This document shows, in pieces, positions 35,642 to 45,559 of a stretch of DNA of 46,398 bases; within the stretch, counting starts at the first letter, position 1; each line of letters opens with the position of its first letter. Where the stretch lies: positions 1-46,398 of the forward strand of contig JAFCCG010000013.1 of assembly GCA_017610335.1 (NCBI GenBank), in the 5' to 3' direction. Both the position numbers and the translations under genes were made by a program. Below the pieces are notes generated by a model. It did not search any database. It was not told the DNA's origin and saw only the letters and a program-made list of their open reading frames with translations. Source of the stretch: Chloroflexota bacterium (lineage in GTDB: Archaea; Iainarchaeota; Iainarchaeia; Iainarchaeales; GCA-2688035).

Positions 35642-37546
35642 ATGAGTAAGACTATAGGAATAGACCTTGGGACCAGCAATTCAGCTGCTGCTTTCTTGGA
35701 AGCAGGCAAGCCAAGAATTATTGCAAGCGCAGAGGGAGCAAGTGTTTACGGAAAAGCATTTCCCTCATATGTTGCTTTTACAAAAGACGGACAGATATTG
35801 GTAGGCGAACCAGCAAAAAGACAAGCCGTAAGCAATTCTGAAAATACTTTTACATCATTCAAAAGAAAAATGGGAACAAGCTTTAAGTACAAATCACTTG
35901 GCAAAGAATATACCCCGCAACAGCTTAGTGCATTTATTTTGCAAAAAGTAAAAAAGGATGCCGAAGAATTCCTCGGGGACAAGGTTGAAAAAGCAGTTGT
36001 TACAGTTCCGGCATACTTTGATGACAACCAAAGACAGGCAACAAAAGATGCAGGAAAAATTGCAGGACTTGAAATCATAAGAATTGTCAACGAGCCAACA
36101 GCAGCATCTCTTGCATACGGCGTTGACAAAAAAGGCAAAGAACAAAAAATCCTCGTATTTGACTTAGGCGGAGGAACACTTGATGTTACAATAATGGAAT
36201 TTGGTGACGGAATATTTGAAGTGAAGTCAACAAGCGGAGATACACAGCTTGGCGGAACAGACATGGATGAAGTTCTTATAAAATATATTTCAGAAGAGTT
36301 CAAAAAAGACCAGGCAATTGATATTACAAAAGATGAAATGGTAATGCAAAGGCTAAAAGAAGCAGCAGAAAAAGCAAAAATTGAACTTTCAACAGTACTT
36401 GAAACAGACATTAATTTACCATACATTACTGCTGACAAAAGCGGACCAAAGCACTTGACTATGAAAATTTCAAGAGCAAAACTTGAACAACTTGTAGATC
36501 CATTAATCAAAAAATGTGAAAAACCATTACAACAAGCGCTTGCAGATGCAAAACTGCAACCATCAGACATTAGCAGAATAATTATGGTTGGAGGACCGAC
36601 AAGAATGCCGGTTGTTCAAAAGTTTGTTGAAAAAATAGTTGGAAGCAAAGTTGAAAGAGGCGTTGATCCAATGGAATGTGTTGCAATGGGAGCAGCAGTA
36701 CAGGCAGGAGTCCTAAGCGGAGACGTTAAAGATGTTTTATTGCTTGACGTAACACCATTAACTCTTGGAATTGAAACACTTGGCGGAATAAGAACACCAC
36801 TTATTGTAAGAAATACTACAATTCCAACCAAAAAGAGCCAGGTATTTTCAACCGCTGCAGACAACCAGCCGGCAGTTGACATTCATGTATTGCAGGGAGA
36901 AAGAGAAATGGCAGCAGGAAACAAGACACTGGGAAGATTCCAACTTGTTGGAATTTTACCAGCCCAAAGAGGCGTTCCACAAATAGAAGTAACTTTTGAC
37001 ATTGACGCAAACGGAATTGTGCACGCAAAAGCAAAAGATTTGGGAACAGGAAAAGAACAAAGCATAAAGATTGTTGCATCACAAAAGCTTAACGAAGACG
37101 AAATTGAAAAAATGAAAAAGGATGCAGAAGCTCATGCAGAAGATGACAAAAAAAGGAAAGAAGAAATTGATATAGTAAATCAGGCAGATGCCCTGACATT
37201 CAGCACAGAAAAAATGCTGGAAGATATAAAGGAAAAAGTTGACCAGACAAAGCTTGATAGTATAAAGAAAAAGAACGACGAGCTAAAAGAACTGCTTGGA
37301 AAAGAACCAAAAGACATCACCACAATAAAGACAAAAACCGATGAAATGAACAAGGAAATGCAGGCAATCGGAACAGAAATTTATCAAAAGGCACAGCAAG
37401 AGCAACAAGCACAGCAGGGCGCACAAGGCGCAGGACCTGAACAGGAAGCAGGTGCAGAAGAAAAGAAAGGCGAAGATAAAATAGTTGACGCAGACTACGA
37501 AGTCAAAGATGATAAAAAAGAAAAAGACAAAAAGAAAGGCAAGTAA
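35642..37546 (+). CDS. dnaK: Chaperone DnaK (Hsp70)
   Basis: [54 protein letters not shown]. Confidence 0.98.
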   Translation: MSKTIGIDLGTSNSAAAFLEAGKPRIIASAEGASVYGKAFPSYVAFTKDGQILVGEPAKRQAVSNSENTFTSFKRKMGTSFKYKSLGKEYTPQQLSAFILQKVKKDAEEFLGDKVEKAVVTVPAYFDDNQRQATKDAGKIAGLEIIRIVNEPTAASLAYGVDKKGKEQKILVFDLGGGTLDVTIMEFGDGIFEVKSTSGDTQLGGTDMDEVLIKYISEEFKKDQAIDITKDEMVMQRLKEAAEKAKIELSTVLETDINLPYITADKSGPKHLTMKISRAKLEQLVDPLIKKCEKPLQQALADAKLQPSDISRIIMVGGPTRMPVVQKFVEKIVGSKVERGVDPMECVAMGAAVQAGVLSGDVKDVLLLDVTPLTLGIETLGGIRTPLIVRNTTIPTKKSQVFSTAADNQPAVDIHVLQGEREMAAGNKTLGRFQLVGILPAQRGVPQIEVTFDIDANGIVHAKAKDLGTGKEQSIKIVASQKLNEDEIEKMKKDAEAHAEDDKKRKEEIDIVNQADALTFSTEKMLEDIKEKVDQTKLDSIKKKNDELKELLGKEPKDITTIKTKTDEMNKEMQAIGTEIYQKAQQEQQAQQGAQGAGPEQEAGAEEKKGEDKIVDADYEVKDDKKEKDKKKGK

Positions 37547-37561
37547 AAGCTTGCCTTTTTT
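37535..37561 (+). terminator. Intrinsic-terminator-like hairpin + T-tract at end of dnaK
   Basis: AAAGGCAAG-taaaag-CTTGCCTTT followed by TTT; overlaps the stop codon. Confidence 0.6.
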
Positions 37562-37593
37562 AATCTCTTTTTCCAATAATTTAACTGATTAAA

Positions 37594-38754
37594 ATGCCTA
37601 CAAAACGTGATTACTATGATATTTTAGGCCTCAAAAAAGGAGCCTCGACAAGTGAAGTAAAAGAAGCTTACAAAAAACTTGCCAAAAAATACCACCCTGA
37701 TTTAAACAAAGACAATGGAGCAGAAGAAAAATTCAAAGAAACTTTGGAAGCATACCAAACTCTTTCTGATTCAAAGAAAAAAGCAAACTATGACCAGTTT
37801 GGTCATGCGGCAGAAGGCTTTCAGGGATTCCAGGGTTTTAGAGGAGGCGGAGGAACACGCGGCTTTGACTTCAATATGGGAGACATTTTTGGAAGCGGAG
37901 GAAGCTTCGGAGGCTTTGGCGGAATGGAAGACATTTTCAGAGCCTTTGGCGGAGGCGGAACAGGAAGAGGAGCAGCAGGCCCTACAAGAGGAGCAAACCT
38001 CAGAATTGACCTTTCAATAAGCTTTGAAGAAGCCGTTTTTGGAACAGAAAAAACTGTTGAACTTACAAGAATTGAAAACTGCAAAGAATGCAAAGGCAAA
38101 GGCGGTTCAGGAGAAGAAACATGCGACCAATGTCATGGCGCAGGAATAATAAGACAGCAAAGAAAAACAATGTTTGGAACATTTGTCACACAAGGAACCT
38201 GCCCAAGATGCGGCGGAAAAGGAAAAACTATTAAAAATGTCTGCAAAAAATGCGAAGGCAGAGGAAGAGCAAAAGCAAAAAGGGAAATAAAAATAAAAAT
38301 TCCTGCAGGAATTGACACAGGAAATCATTTGAATCTAAGAGGCGAAGGAAATGCAGGAATTAACGGCGGTCCAAGTGGTGATCTTTTTGCAGTAATCTTT
38401 GTTGAAACAGACAAAGTATTCAAAAGAGACGGCGAAGACATTTATGCAGAAATGCCGATTTCTTTTTCAGAAGCAGCACTTGGAACAAACCTTGATGTAC
38501 CAACACTTGAAGAAAAAACAACAATAAAAATTCCAAACGGAACACAAACAGGAACAATCTTCAGACTAAAAGGCAAGGGAATTAAAAAATTGGGCGAAAC
38601 AAGACATGGAGACGAATATGTAAAAATAATTGTCCAAACCCCTTCAAAAACGAACAAAAAACAAAAAGAACTATTTGAACAGCTTGCAAAAGAAGACGAC
38701 GTAAAAAAACAAAGAAAAGGATTCTTTGAAAAAATTAAGAAAAAGTTTAGGTGA
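37594..38754 (+). CDS. dnaJ: Chaperone DnaJ (Hsp40)
   Basis: J-domain with YHPDLNKD; Gly/Phe region; CxxCxGxG Zn repeats. Confidence 0.97.
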   Translation: MPTKRDYYDILGLKKGASTSEVKEAYKKLAKKYHPDLNKDNGAEEKFKETLEAYQTLSDSKKKANYDQFGHAAEGFQGFQGFRGGGGTRGFDFNMGDIFGSGGSFGGFGGMEDIFRAFGGGGTGRGAAGPTRGANLRIDLSISFEEAVFGTEKTVELTRIENCKECKGKGGSGEETCDQCHGAGIIRQQRKTMFGTFVTQGTCPRCGGKGKTIKNVCKKCEGRGRAKAKREIKIKIPAGIDTGNHLNLRGEGNAGINGGPSGDLFAVIFVETDKVFKRDGEDIYAEMPISFSEAALGTNLDVPTLEEKTTIKIPNGTQTGTIFRLKGKGIKKLGETRHGDEYVKIIVQTPSKTNKKQKELFEQLAKEDDVKKQRKGFFEKIKKKFR

Positions 38755-38807
38755 AGCAATTAAAATGAAAAAAAAATGATGCAATTAAGAAAGAAATTGA
38801 AAGTATC

Positions 38808-39332
38808 ATGCCTAATTCGCCCTTGGATTTTGAATTAAAACATTCAAAACTCACTTTGAAGTGGTGTCTTTATCTGAAACCTGACGCAGACAATGCATTG
38901 CAGATTGCCGCTCTTGCTCACGATATTGACAGAGCAGTTACTGGAATAACAGAAACTTATGACTTAAAAGATTACAGCAAAATAAATGAATTCAAAGCAG
39001 AACATGCAAAAAGGTCTGCAAAAATTATTTCGGATTTAATGAAAAAGTTTGAATTTGATGAGAAAACAATTGAAAAAGTAAACAGGCTTGTTCTAAATCA
39101 CGAAGTGGGAGGAGATAAAGAAACAAATATTTTAATGGATGCTGATAGCATTGCTTATTTTGATTATAACATAAATGGATACTTTAAGAAAAATGGAAAA
39201 GAAAAAACAAAAAACAAAGTAAAATTTATGTACAGAAGGTTAAGTGAAAAAGCAAAAAAACTCGTTAATGAAATAGAGTTCGAACAAGAAATAAAAGATT
39301 TATTTCAAGAAGCTATTGCAGAATTAAAATAA
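38808..39332 (+). CDS. HD-domain protein (DUF4202-like), probable N-terminal frameshift
   Basis: LAHDIDRAV...LVLNHEVGG...DADSIAYFD; upstream ATG in another frame after an A9 run. Confidence 0.75.
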   Translation: MPNSPLDFELKHSKLTLKWCLYLKPDADNALQIAALAHDIDRAVTGITETYDLKDYSKINEFKAEHAKRSAKIISDLMKKFEFDEKTIEKVNRLVLNHEVGGDKETNILMDADSIAYFDYNINGYFKKNGKEKTKNKVKFMYRRLSEKAKKLVNEIEFEQEIKDLFQEAIAELK

Positions 39333-39344
39333 AAAAAATACAGA

Positions 39345-39989
39345 TTAAAGTTTATTCTTTCCACTTTTTTTAAACAAATAAAGTGAGTAGATCATTGCCC
39401 CGAATCCTGCAATCAAAGCACCGCCGACCAAAACCCAAATGGTTGCACTTGGAAAAGGAACGCTTACAAGTGCTGCAAATCCTGCAAGAATAAAAAGTTT
39501 GCCACCTACTTGATGAGTCTTTTTCCAAACTTTGTCATCAGCCAAAGTCCAAGGTGTTCTAATACCGACAAAAAAGTTTCGCTTAAAAGAAGGAAGCAAA
39601 ATACCAATGCTTATGAAAAGCATTGCCATAGGCAAAACCAAAATCTGTGAAAAATTAAAGTCATAACCAAAATTTGGCAAAAGAGTCATAATGTAAAAAA
39701 GAAAGAAAAACAATTGAATTACAAATGCAAGAATCCAGTATTCCTTTTCAAAACCCTTAAAGTTTTTCTTAAAAACCACAATCAGCGGAATAATTACAAA
39801 CAGAAGCAGAATGCCGGCCATCATAATTGGAAAAATAAATGCTCCTTCCCAACTTGCACCCCAACCATCAGCTTGCCCTGCAGCATTCCAATGGGTTGGA
39901 ACACTCTCGGGTAGAATAGAATAAACAGAAAAAGCAAGAATTACTGCCAAAATTACGACTGCAAAACAGCCTGCCTTAAATATCTCCAT
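39345..39989 (-). CDS. SdpI/DUF1648-family membrane protein
   Basis: LPESVPTHWNAAGQADGWGA; SFKRNFFVGIRTPWTLADDKVWKKTHQVGGKLF. Confidence 0.9.
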   Translation of the reverse strand: MEIFKAGCFAVVILAVILAFSVYSILPESVPTHWNAAGQADGWGASWEGAFIFPIMMAGILLLFVIIPLIVVFKKNFKGFEKEYWILAFVIQLFFFLFYIMTLLPNFGYDFNFSQILVLPMAMLFISIGILLPSFKRNFFVGIRTPWTLADDKVWKKTHQVGGKLFILAGFAALVSVPFPSATIWVLVGGALIAGFGAMIYSLYLFKKSGKNKL

Positions 39990-40064
39990 TCCAAAATATA
40001 TATAGTTTGCCTACTTTTTATTCTTTTCCTATTTAAGAATATTAAAAGAAAGAGGCGTATTTGA

Positions 40065-42452
40065 ATGGCTTTGGATTTGCAGAAAATGGAAGAAAAATGG
40101 CAAAAACAATGGGAAAAAGACAAAATATACAAGTTTGACCCAAAAAGCAAAAAGTCGGTTTACAGCATTGATACCCCGCCTCCAACTGTTTCAGGCACAA
40201 TGCATATGGGACATGCCTTTGCATACTCACAACAAGACTTTATTGCACGCTATAAAAAAATGCAGGGATTTGAAGTTTTTCACCCAATAGGATTTGACAA
40301 CAACGGCTTAGCAACAGCTTTAATGGTTGAAAAGAAAAAAGGAATTAAAAGTAAGAATTTTTCAAGAGAAGAGTTTATCAAAATTGTTTTAGAAGGAACA
40401 GCAGAAGAAGAAGAAAAAATGAAAGCTGGCTTCAAAAGCATTGGCATCAGCTTTGACTGGAGCCTTTTATACAGAACTATTGATGATTTGGCAAGAAAAA
40501 CATCACAATACAGCTTTTTGGATTTATACAAACAGAAAAGATTGTACAGAAAAGATGCGCCAACAATGTGGTGCCCAAACTGCGGAACAGCAATTGCACA
40601 GGCAGAATTGGAAGATAAAGAAAAAGACTCAAGTTTTGTTTACATTCAGTTTGAAACAACCGACGGAGAAAAAATATCAATTGCTACAACAAGACCTGAA
40701 CTAATGCCTGCATGTGTTGCAATTCACGTACATCCAGATGACAAAAGATATAAAAAATTTGTTGACAAAGAAGTCAAAATTCCTTTTACTGGCGGAAGAA
40801 CAGTAAAAGTTTACACAAACAAGGAGGTGGACCCTGAATTTGGAACAGGAGCAGTATACCATTGTACTTTTGGAGATTTGGATGACGTTAAATGGATTCT
40901 TGAAACAAATGTTCCAATTATTGAAATTATAAACAAAGACGGAACTTTTAATGAAAAAGCAGGAATACTAAAAGGACTTAGAACAGAAACGGCAAGAAAG
41001 AAAATAATAGAAGAACTTGAAAAAGCAGGACATATAGTGAAACAGGAGCCAATAAAACACGTTGTAAATGTTCACGAAAGATGCAAAACTCCGATTGAAA
41101 TAATTGGAGCAAAACAATGGTTTGTAAAATATCTTGACCTGCGAGACGAATACATTGCCAAAGCAAATACCCTGCAATGGATTCCGCCTTATATGAAAAA
41201 AAGACTTGACAATTGGATTAATGGTTTGAAATGGGACTGGAATATTTCAAGACAAAGACATTACGGTGTTCCCTTCCCAGTATGGTATTGTAAAAAATGT
41301 GAAAAGGAAATTATTGCAGACGAAAAAGATTTGCCAATTGACCCTTTAAAAAGCAAGCCAAAAAGAAAATGCACATGCGGAAGCACTGAATTTGTCGGAG
41401 AAAAAGACACCTTTGATACTTGGTTTACTTCTTCTTTAACACCACAGATTAATTGCAGATGGGTTAAGGACAAAAAATTCTTTGAAAAAATGTTTCCAAT
41501 GGACTTGAGACCACAGGGACACGATATAATTGCATTATGGGCATTTAACACAATTGTAAAAGCATTATTCCACCAGCAAAAATTGCCATGGGAAACAATT
41601 ACAATAAACGGCTGGGCACTGGATTCAAAAGGCAAAAAAATGTCAAAAAGTCTTGGCAATGTAATAAAACCAGAGGAAATGATTCAAAAATATTCAGCCG
41701 ATGTATTAAGATATTGGGCAGGCCTTCCTGTTTTGGGAGAGGATATTCCATTCCAGGAAAAAGAAATGGTTTCAGGAAGAAAATTCCTTACAAAAATGCT
41801 AAACGCAAATAGATTTGTTTCAATGGTAACAAAAGAAAAGACAGAGAAGATAAATAAAAAAACCTTGCTTCCGGAAGACAAAGCAATCTTAAGCAAACTA
41901 AACAGAGTAATCAAAGAATCCACCAAAGCCTTTGAAAGATTTGAATTTAGCAAATGCCTTAACCCAGTAAGAAACTTTTTCTGGCTTGAATTTGCAGACT
42001 TTTACATTGAAGAAGTAAAATCAAGAATTTATAATGATAAAGGAGCTTCAGGAAAAGCTGCAGCAGCAGTATTACAGGAAGTTGCCTGGAAAACCTTGCT
42101 TTTATTAACGCCATTTGTACCACACACAGCGGAAGAAATTGCACAGGAACATTTTAAGGAAAGACTTTCAGGAAAAAGTATTTGTTTAGAGCAATGGCCA
42201 AAAGCAGATGAAAGTTTGATTGACAAAGAAACAGAAAAGATAGGTGAGGCAATAAATTCTGTTGTTGCCGAAATGAGAAAACAAAAAAGCGATGCAAGAA
42301 AGCCATTGAATACGCCTGTAAAAAAAGCAGTTGTCACAATTGAAGATGCAGAAAAGCTTGAGCAGAACTCTGAAGTAATTAAGCGAACAATGGCTGTTGA
42401 AGCACTTGAAATAAAAAAAGGAAAAGAATTTTCAGTAAAACTTGAATTCTAG
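40065..42452 (+). CDS. valS: Valyl-tRNA synthetase
   Basis: PPTVSGTMHMGHAFAYSQQDFIARYKKMQG; DSKGKKMSKSLGNVI; class Ia ValRS motifs. Confidence 0.95.
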   Translation: MALDLQKMEEKWQKQWEKDKIYKFDPKSKKSVYSIDTPPPTVSGTMHMGHAFAYSQQDFIARYKKMQGFEVFHPIGFDNNGLATALMVEKKKGIKSKNFSREEFIKIVLEGTAEEEEKMKAGFKSIGISFDWSLLYRTIDDLARKTSQYSFLDLYKQKRLYRKDAPTMWCPNCGTAIAQAELEDKEKDSSFVYIQFETTDGEKISIATTRPELMPACVAIHVHPDDKRYKKFVDKEVKIPFTGGRTVKVYTNKEVDPEFGTGAVYHCTFGDLDDVKWILETNVPIIEIINKDGTFNEKAGILKGLRTETARKKIIEELEKAGHIVKQEPIKHVVNVHERCKTPIEIIGAKQWFVKYLDLRDEYIAKANTLQWIPPYMKKRLDNWINGLKWDWNISRQRHYGVPFPVWYCKKCEKEIIADEKDLPIDPLKSKPKRKCTCGSTEFVGEKDTFDTWFTSSLTPQINCRWVKDKKFFEKMFPMDLRPQGHDIIALWAFNTIVKALFHQQKLPWETITINGWALDSKGKKMSKSLGNVIKPEEMIQKYSADVLRYWAGLPVLGEDIPFQEKEMVSGRKFLTKMLNANRFVSMVTKEKTEKINKKTLLPEDKAILSKLNRVIKESTKAFERFEFSKCLNPVRNFFWLEFADFYIEEVKSRIYNDKGASGKAAAAVLQEVAWKTLLLLTPFVPHTAEEIAQEHFKERLSGKSICLEQWPKADESLIDKETEKIGEAINSVVAEMRKQKSDARKPLNTPVKKAVVTIEDAEKLEQNSEVIKRTMAVEALEIKKGKEFSVKLEF

Positions 42453-42464
42453 AGGTAAATATTC

Positions 42465-43067
42465 ATGAAACTAATAGCACAAGGAGCAGAAGCAAAATTA
42501 TTCAAAACAAAATTTAATAGCAAAAACGCTTTGCTAAAACAGCGTGTGCCAAAAGCATACAGATGCAATGAACTTGACGAAATGCTTCGAAGTACCAGAA
42601 CAACTGCTGAAGCAAACATGTTTAGGAAAGCAAGAGCTCTTGGAGTAAACACTCCCACAATATTTGAAGTTGACAAAAAGAAAAAAGAAATTGTAATGGA
42701 ATTCATTGAAGGACCGCGTCTAAAAGATGCTTTGAAAAAGGAAAACCTTGCCCTATGCAAACAGGTGGGGCAAATGGTTGCATTAATGCATTCAGGAAAC
42801 CTTATCCACGGAGATCTTACAACAAGCAACATAATGGTAAATGACAAAGACCTTTTCTTCATTGACTTTGGTTTGGGAAAAACCAGTGCAAAAATAGAAG
42901 ATAAAGCAGTTGACCTCCTAGTCTTTCGCAAAACCTTTGAAGCAACACACATTAACCTAATGCCAAAAGGATGGGACCAAATCCTCGAAGGATACCTTTC
43001 AAAAAGCGGAAAGAAAGAAGTTTTGAAGCAGATGGAAAAAGTGGAAGGAAGGGTAAGATACCACTAA
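42465..43067 (+). CDS. bud32: KEOPS kinase Bud32
   Basis: MKLIAQGAEAKLFKT; HGDLTTSNIMV; FFIDFGLGKTSAKIEDKAVDLLV. Confidence 0.95.
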   Translation: MKLIAQGAEAKLFKTKFNSKNALLKQRVPKAYRCNELDEMLRSTRTTAEANMFRKARALGVNTPTIFEVDKKKKEIVMEFIEGPRLKDALKKENLALCKQVGQMVALMHSGNLIHGDLTTSNIMVNDKDLFFIDFGLGKTSAKIEDKAVDLLVFRKTFEATHINLMPKGWDQILEGYLSKSGKKEVLKQMEKVEGRVRYH

Positions 43068-43183
43068 AAATCGAGTTTTTTTATTCCAAGCCGTTTCATG
43101 GAAACCCTAATTATTTTGTCAACCTTTGCTGAAGCAATTTGTTTTTCAACCAAACCTTCAAAACTTTTTGGATTCCATAGTCG
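43064..43183 (-). pseudogene. Possible gene remnant (39 codons, no start)
   Basis: Minus-strand reading RLWNPKSFEGLVEKQIASAKVDKIIRVSMKRLGIKKLDF* with protein-like composition, no start codon; stop overlaps bud32 stop. Confidence 0.3.
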
Positions 43184-43254
43184 CTAAATATATAACATTT
43201 AAAAAGAAAGAAACACTATAGTATCACAAATAAGTATAGTAATTGGTGAAATAA

Positions 43255-43980
43255 ATGAAAAAAACGATTAGTATTATTTTGGCAGTGATGGTTTTACTAT
43301 TTGTTGGAAGCAGTTGTGTTTTTGCAAACAGTCCAGATATGCCCAATGAACAAAGAGGAATTGATGCTGACGTAAACCAGCCAGACCAGAGAACTGACCA
43401 AGGGCAGCAAATATCGCAGGGAACACAAAACACCGGCGATATACAAGTAATAATGATTCAACAAATGGGACAAATAAGGGCCGGCAATTCAGAAGAATTG
43501 GGCCAGATGATACAACAAATGCGACAGGAAATGAACCAAGAGCTTCAAGGACTTGGAACAGGTCTGCAAAATATTTATCAAAACCAAAATAAAGTGAGAT
43601 TAGCAGTTCACTCCCTGCTTGCTATGGAAGACCTTGTTGGAGAAAAAGGCCCTCAAATCAGAGAAATTGCCAGAGATTTTAATAACTCGGTTCAGGCAAC
43701 AATTAGGGCAGAAAAAAAAGTACAGGAGAGAAACTGGCTCATGCGAGTTTTGTTCGGTGGCGATGAAGCAGCCGCAGAAGAACTTGAGCAAGAGGTAAAC
43801 ACAAACCAGGAAAGAATACAAACCTTGAAACAGTTGAGGGAAGAATGCGATTGTGAAGAGCAGATAAGAACAATGCTGCAAGAGCAAATACAAAACATTG
43901 AACAAGAGCAAAACAGGTTGCAGCAACTGGCACAGACAGAAAAGCAAAGCAAAGGATTACTGGGCTGGATTTGGAAATAA
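43255..43980 (+). CDS. Exported Gln-rich coiled-coil protein, unknown
   Basis: N-terminal signal peptide; extended Q/E coiled coil; C-terminal GLLGWIWK. Confidence 0.75.
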   Translation: MKKTISIILAVMVLLFVGSSCVFANSPDMPNEQRGIDADVNQPDQRTDQGQQISQGTQNTGDIQVIMIQQMGQIRAGNSEELGQMIQQMRQEMNQELQGLGTGLQNIYQNQNKVRLAVHSLLAMEDLVGEKGPQIREIARDFNNSVQATIRAEKKVQERNWLMRVLFGGDEAAAEELEQEVNTNQERIQTLKQLREECDCEEQIRTMLQEQIQNIEQEQNRLQQLAQTEKQSKGLLGWIWK

Positions 43981-44238
43981 AGAATTCATTCTTGCCATAA
44001 TTAAAGCAGGTATCCTCCAAACTAATTCTTAGACAATTAAGGCAAACAATGTTTTCAAGAATAGGAAGCTTAAAACCATTAATTTTAAGGCCTTGACATT
44101 ATATGATGCGTACGGCAATAATGAGATTAACACCTACCCCCTTACAACAAGTTCCGATAAAAATAGGGCATATTTAATGGGCATTGAATGTGTACTATTT
44201 ATATACTTTATTGCATATTTATTGAGTATGGTGATTTT

Positions 44239-44475
44239 ATGAATGCAGACCTTGGAGTGCCTTATGAGGCAATCATGAAAAAGGCAATTGAAAAAGGCTA
44301 TGCTGGAAACCAGACAGAAGTTATCAGACAGGCTTTGCTTAGCTATGAGAGAATGATTGAAGAAGAGGAAAAAGAACTTGTTGCCAAGGCGGTTAAAATA
44401 GAAATGGACGAAGTAAAAGCAGGCAACATCAAAACAAAGTCTTTTGGCAAAGTCAAGAAAGAGTTTAAGTGGTAA
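44239..44475 (+). CDS. Ribbon-helix-helix type antitoxin
   Basis: GNQTEVIRQALLSYERMIEEEEKE RHH-like; adjacent to RelE/ParE-like ORF. Confidence 0.78.
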   Translation: MNADLGVPYEAIMKKAIEKGYAGNQTEVIRQALLSYERMIEEEEKELVAKAVKIEMDEVKAGNIKTKSFGKVKKEFKW

Positions 44476-44476
44476 A

Positions 44477-44737
44477 ATGGAAGTACGAATTCTTGAAACC
44501 GCTGAAAAAGAACTTGAGAAAATAGCCAATCCCTTAAACAAACAGTTCGGAAAACATATTGAAAAAATTGCTTCGAAAGAAATCGATAGACACATGAAAC
44601 GCGGTTTGCCTTACTTCACTGAAAATGTTACAAAACAAGCAAGAATTATTTACTACCTCGAGGATGAAACCATTTTCATCCTGCACTGCTTCAAAAACCA
44701 TAAAGAATACGAAAGATGGTACAAGTCATTCAAGTAA
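44477..44737 (+). CDS. RelE/ParE-family toxin
   Basis: RILETAEKELEKIANPLNKQFGKHIEKI...RGLPYF..VTKQARIIYYLEDETIFILHCFKNHKEYERW. Confidence 0.78.
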   Translation: MEVRILETAEKELEKIANPLNKQFGKHIEKIASKEIDRHMKRGLPYFTENVTKQARIIYYLEDETIFILHCFKNHKEYERWYKSFK

Positions 44738-44903
44738 AAGTTCTTATTAGTTACCAATACTACATTAATTAGGCGATGATGAGGTCATTAATTCTTTAAT
44801 CTTTATTTTCTAAAATTACTTCCCCTTTATCTCCATTTACAGTAATGGTTTGGCTAAGCTTTGCATAAACAGAGAAAAAAGAAAATAAAAAAGAAAAAGA
44901 GTT

Positions 44904-45380
44904 TTACTTTACTTCAATTTGCTTTGGCTTGTATTCAGGCAGTTCTTTTTTTGGGATTGAAATTTTTAGGACGCCGTTTTCATAGTTTGCATCTGCTTTT
45001 TCCTCATCCGCATTTTCTGGCAAGGAAAAGCTTCTGTAGAATCCTTTGAAAGAGCGCTCGATTCTGTGAACACCTTTTTTCTTTTCCTCTTTTTCATGCT
45101 TTTTCTCTGCTTTTATTTCAAGCAGCCCTTTCTTGATATTAAGCTTAATGTCTTTTTTGTCAATTCCGGGCAAATCTATTTCTGCTTTGAATTCTTTGTC
45201 AGTTTCCCAAAAATCGGTTAATGGCGTGCTGAGATCTTCTACTTTCTCTGGAAGCATTGAAGCTGTTGTTGGAATAAGTCTTCCCTTGTCTGCAAAATGC
45301 TCGCCTCTAAAAAAATCTTCAAACAAGGAATCCATTCTTTCCTGCATTCTCTTCATCTCATCCCAAATGCTTCTCACCAT
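44904..45380 (-). CDS. hsp20: Small heat shock protein Hsp20
   Basis: alpha-crystallin domain: FKAEIDLPGIDKKDIKLNIKKGLLEIKAE...RSFSLPENADEEKADANYENGVLKISIPKKE. Confidence 0.94.
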   Translation of the reverse strand: MVRSIWDEMKRMQERMDSLFEDFFRGEHFADKGRLIPTTASMLPEKVEDLSTPLTDFWETDKEFKAEIDLPGIDKKDIKLNIKKGLLEIKAEKKHEKEEKKKGVHRIERSFKGFYRSFSLPENADEEKADANYENGVLKISIPKKELPEYKPKQIEVK

Positions 45381-45405
45381 ACAATCACCTCCAAGTTATC
45401 TTTTG

Positions 45406-45534
45406 CTATTTTTTAGAGCAATACCAGTGGTTTTTACAGTTATATCCATCAAAAATTGTAAAGGTGGGTTTTGAGGGAGAAAAAAAGGCAATCGCCTTTC
45501 TCCCAAAAACATGGCGATTGCCTGAAAAACACAT
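45406..45534 (-). CDS. Putative 42-aa leader ORF upstream of hsp20
   Basis: SD GGGAGGTG then ATG: MCFSGNRHVFGRKAIAFFSPSKPTFTIFDGYNCKNHWYCSKK*. Confidence 0.4.
   Translation of the reverse strand: MCFSGNRHVFGRKAIAFFSPSKPTFTIFDGYNCKNHWYCSKK
45475..45523 (-). promoter_or_regulatory. Alternative hairpins in hsp20 leader (attenuator-like)
   Basis: Minus strand: AGGCAATCGCC-16 nt-GGCGATTGCCT then T-run; overlapping alternative GGGAGAAAGGC / GCCTTTTTTTCTCCC. Confidence 0.55.
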
Positions 45535-45535
45535 T

Positions 45536-45559
45536 TCAAACACCTCCCTTGTTTTTCAT
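45536..45559 (-). CDS. Putative 7-aa leader mini-ORF (MKNKGGV*) upstream of the 42-aa ORF
   Basis: SD AAGGAGG upstream; stop one nt before the next ATG. Confidence 0.25.
   Translation of the reverse strand: MKNKGGV

Noticed and set aside
35746-36570. 274-aa minus-strand ORF opposite dnaK
   Set aside because: Antisense of a strongly conserved gene; no independent coding evidence.
39345-39989. SdpI-like protein considered as part of an SdpABC-like toxin-immunity system
   Set aside because: No toxin partner recognised nearby; family is widespread as a stand-alone membrane protein.
44103-44178. 24-aa ORF MMRTAIMRLTPTPLQQVPIKIGHI*
   Set aside because: No clear SD, near chance expectation; noted only as adjacent to the dispersed repeat.
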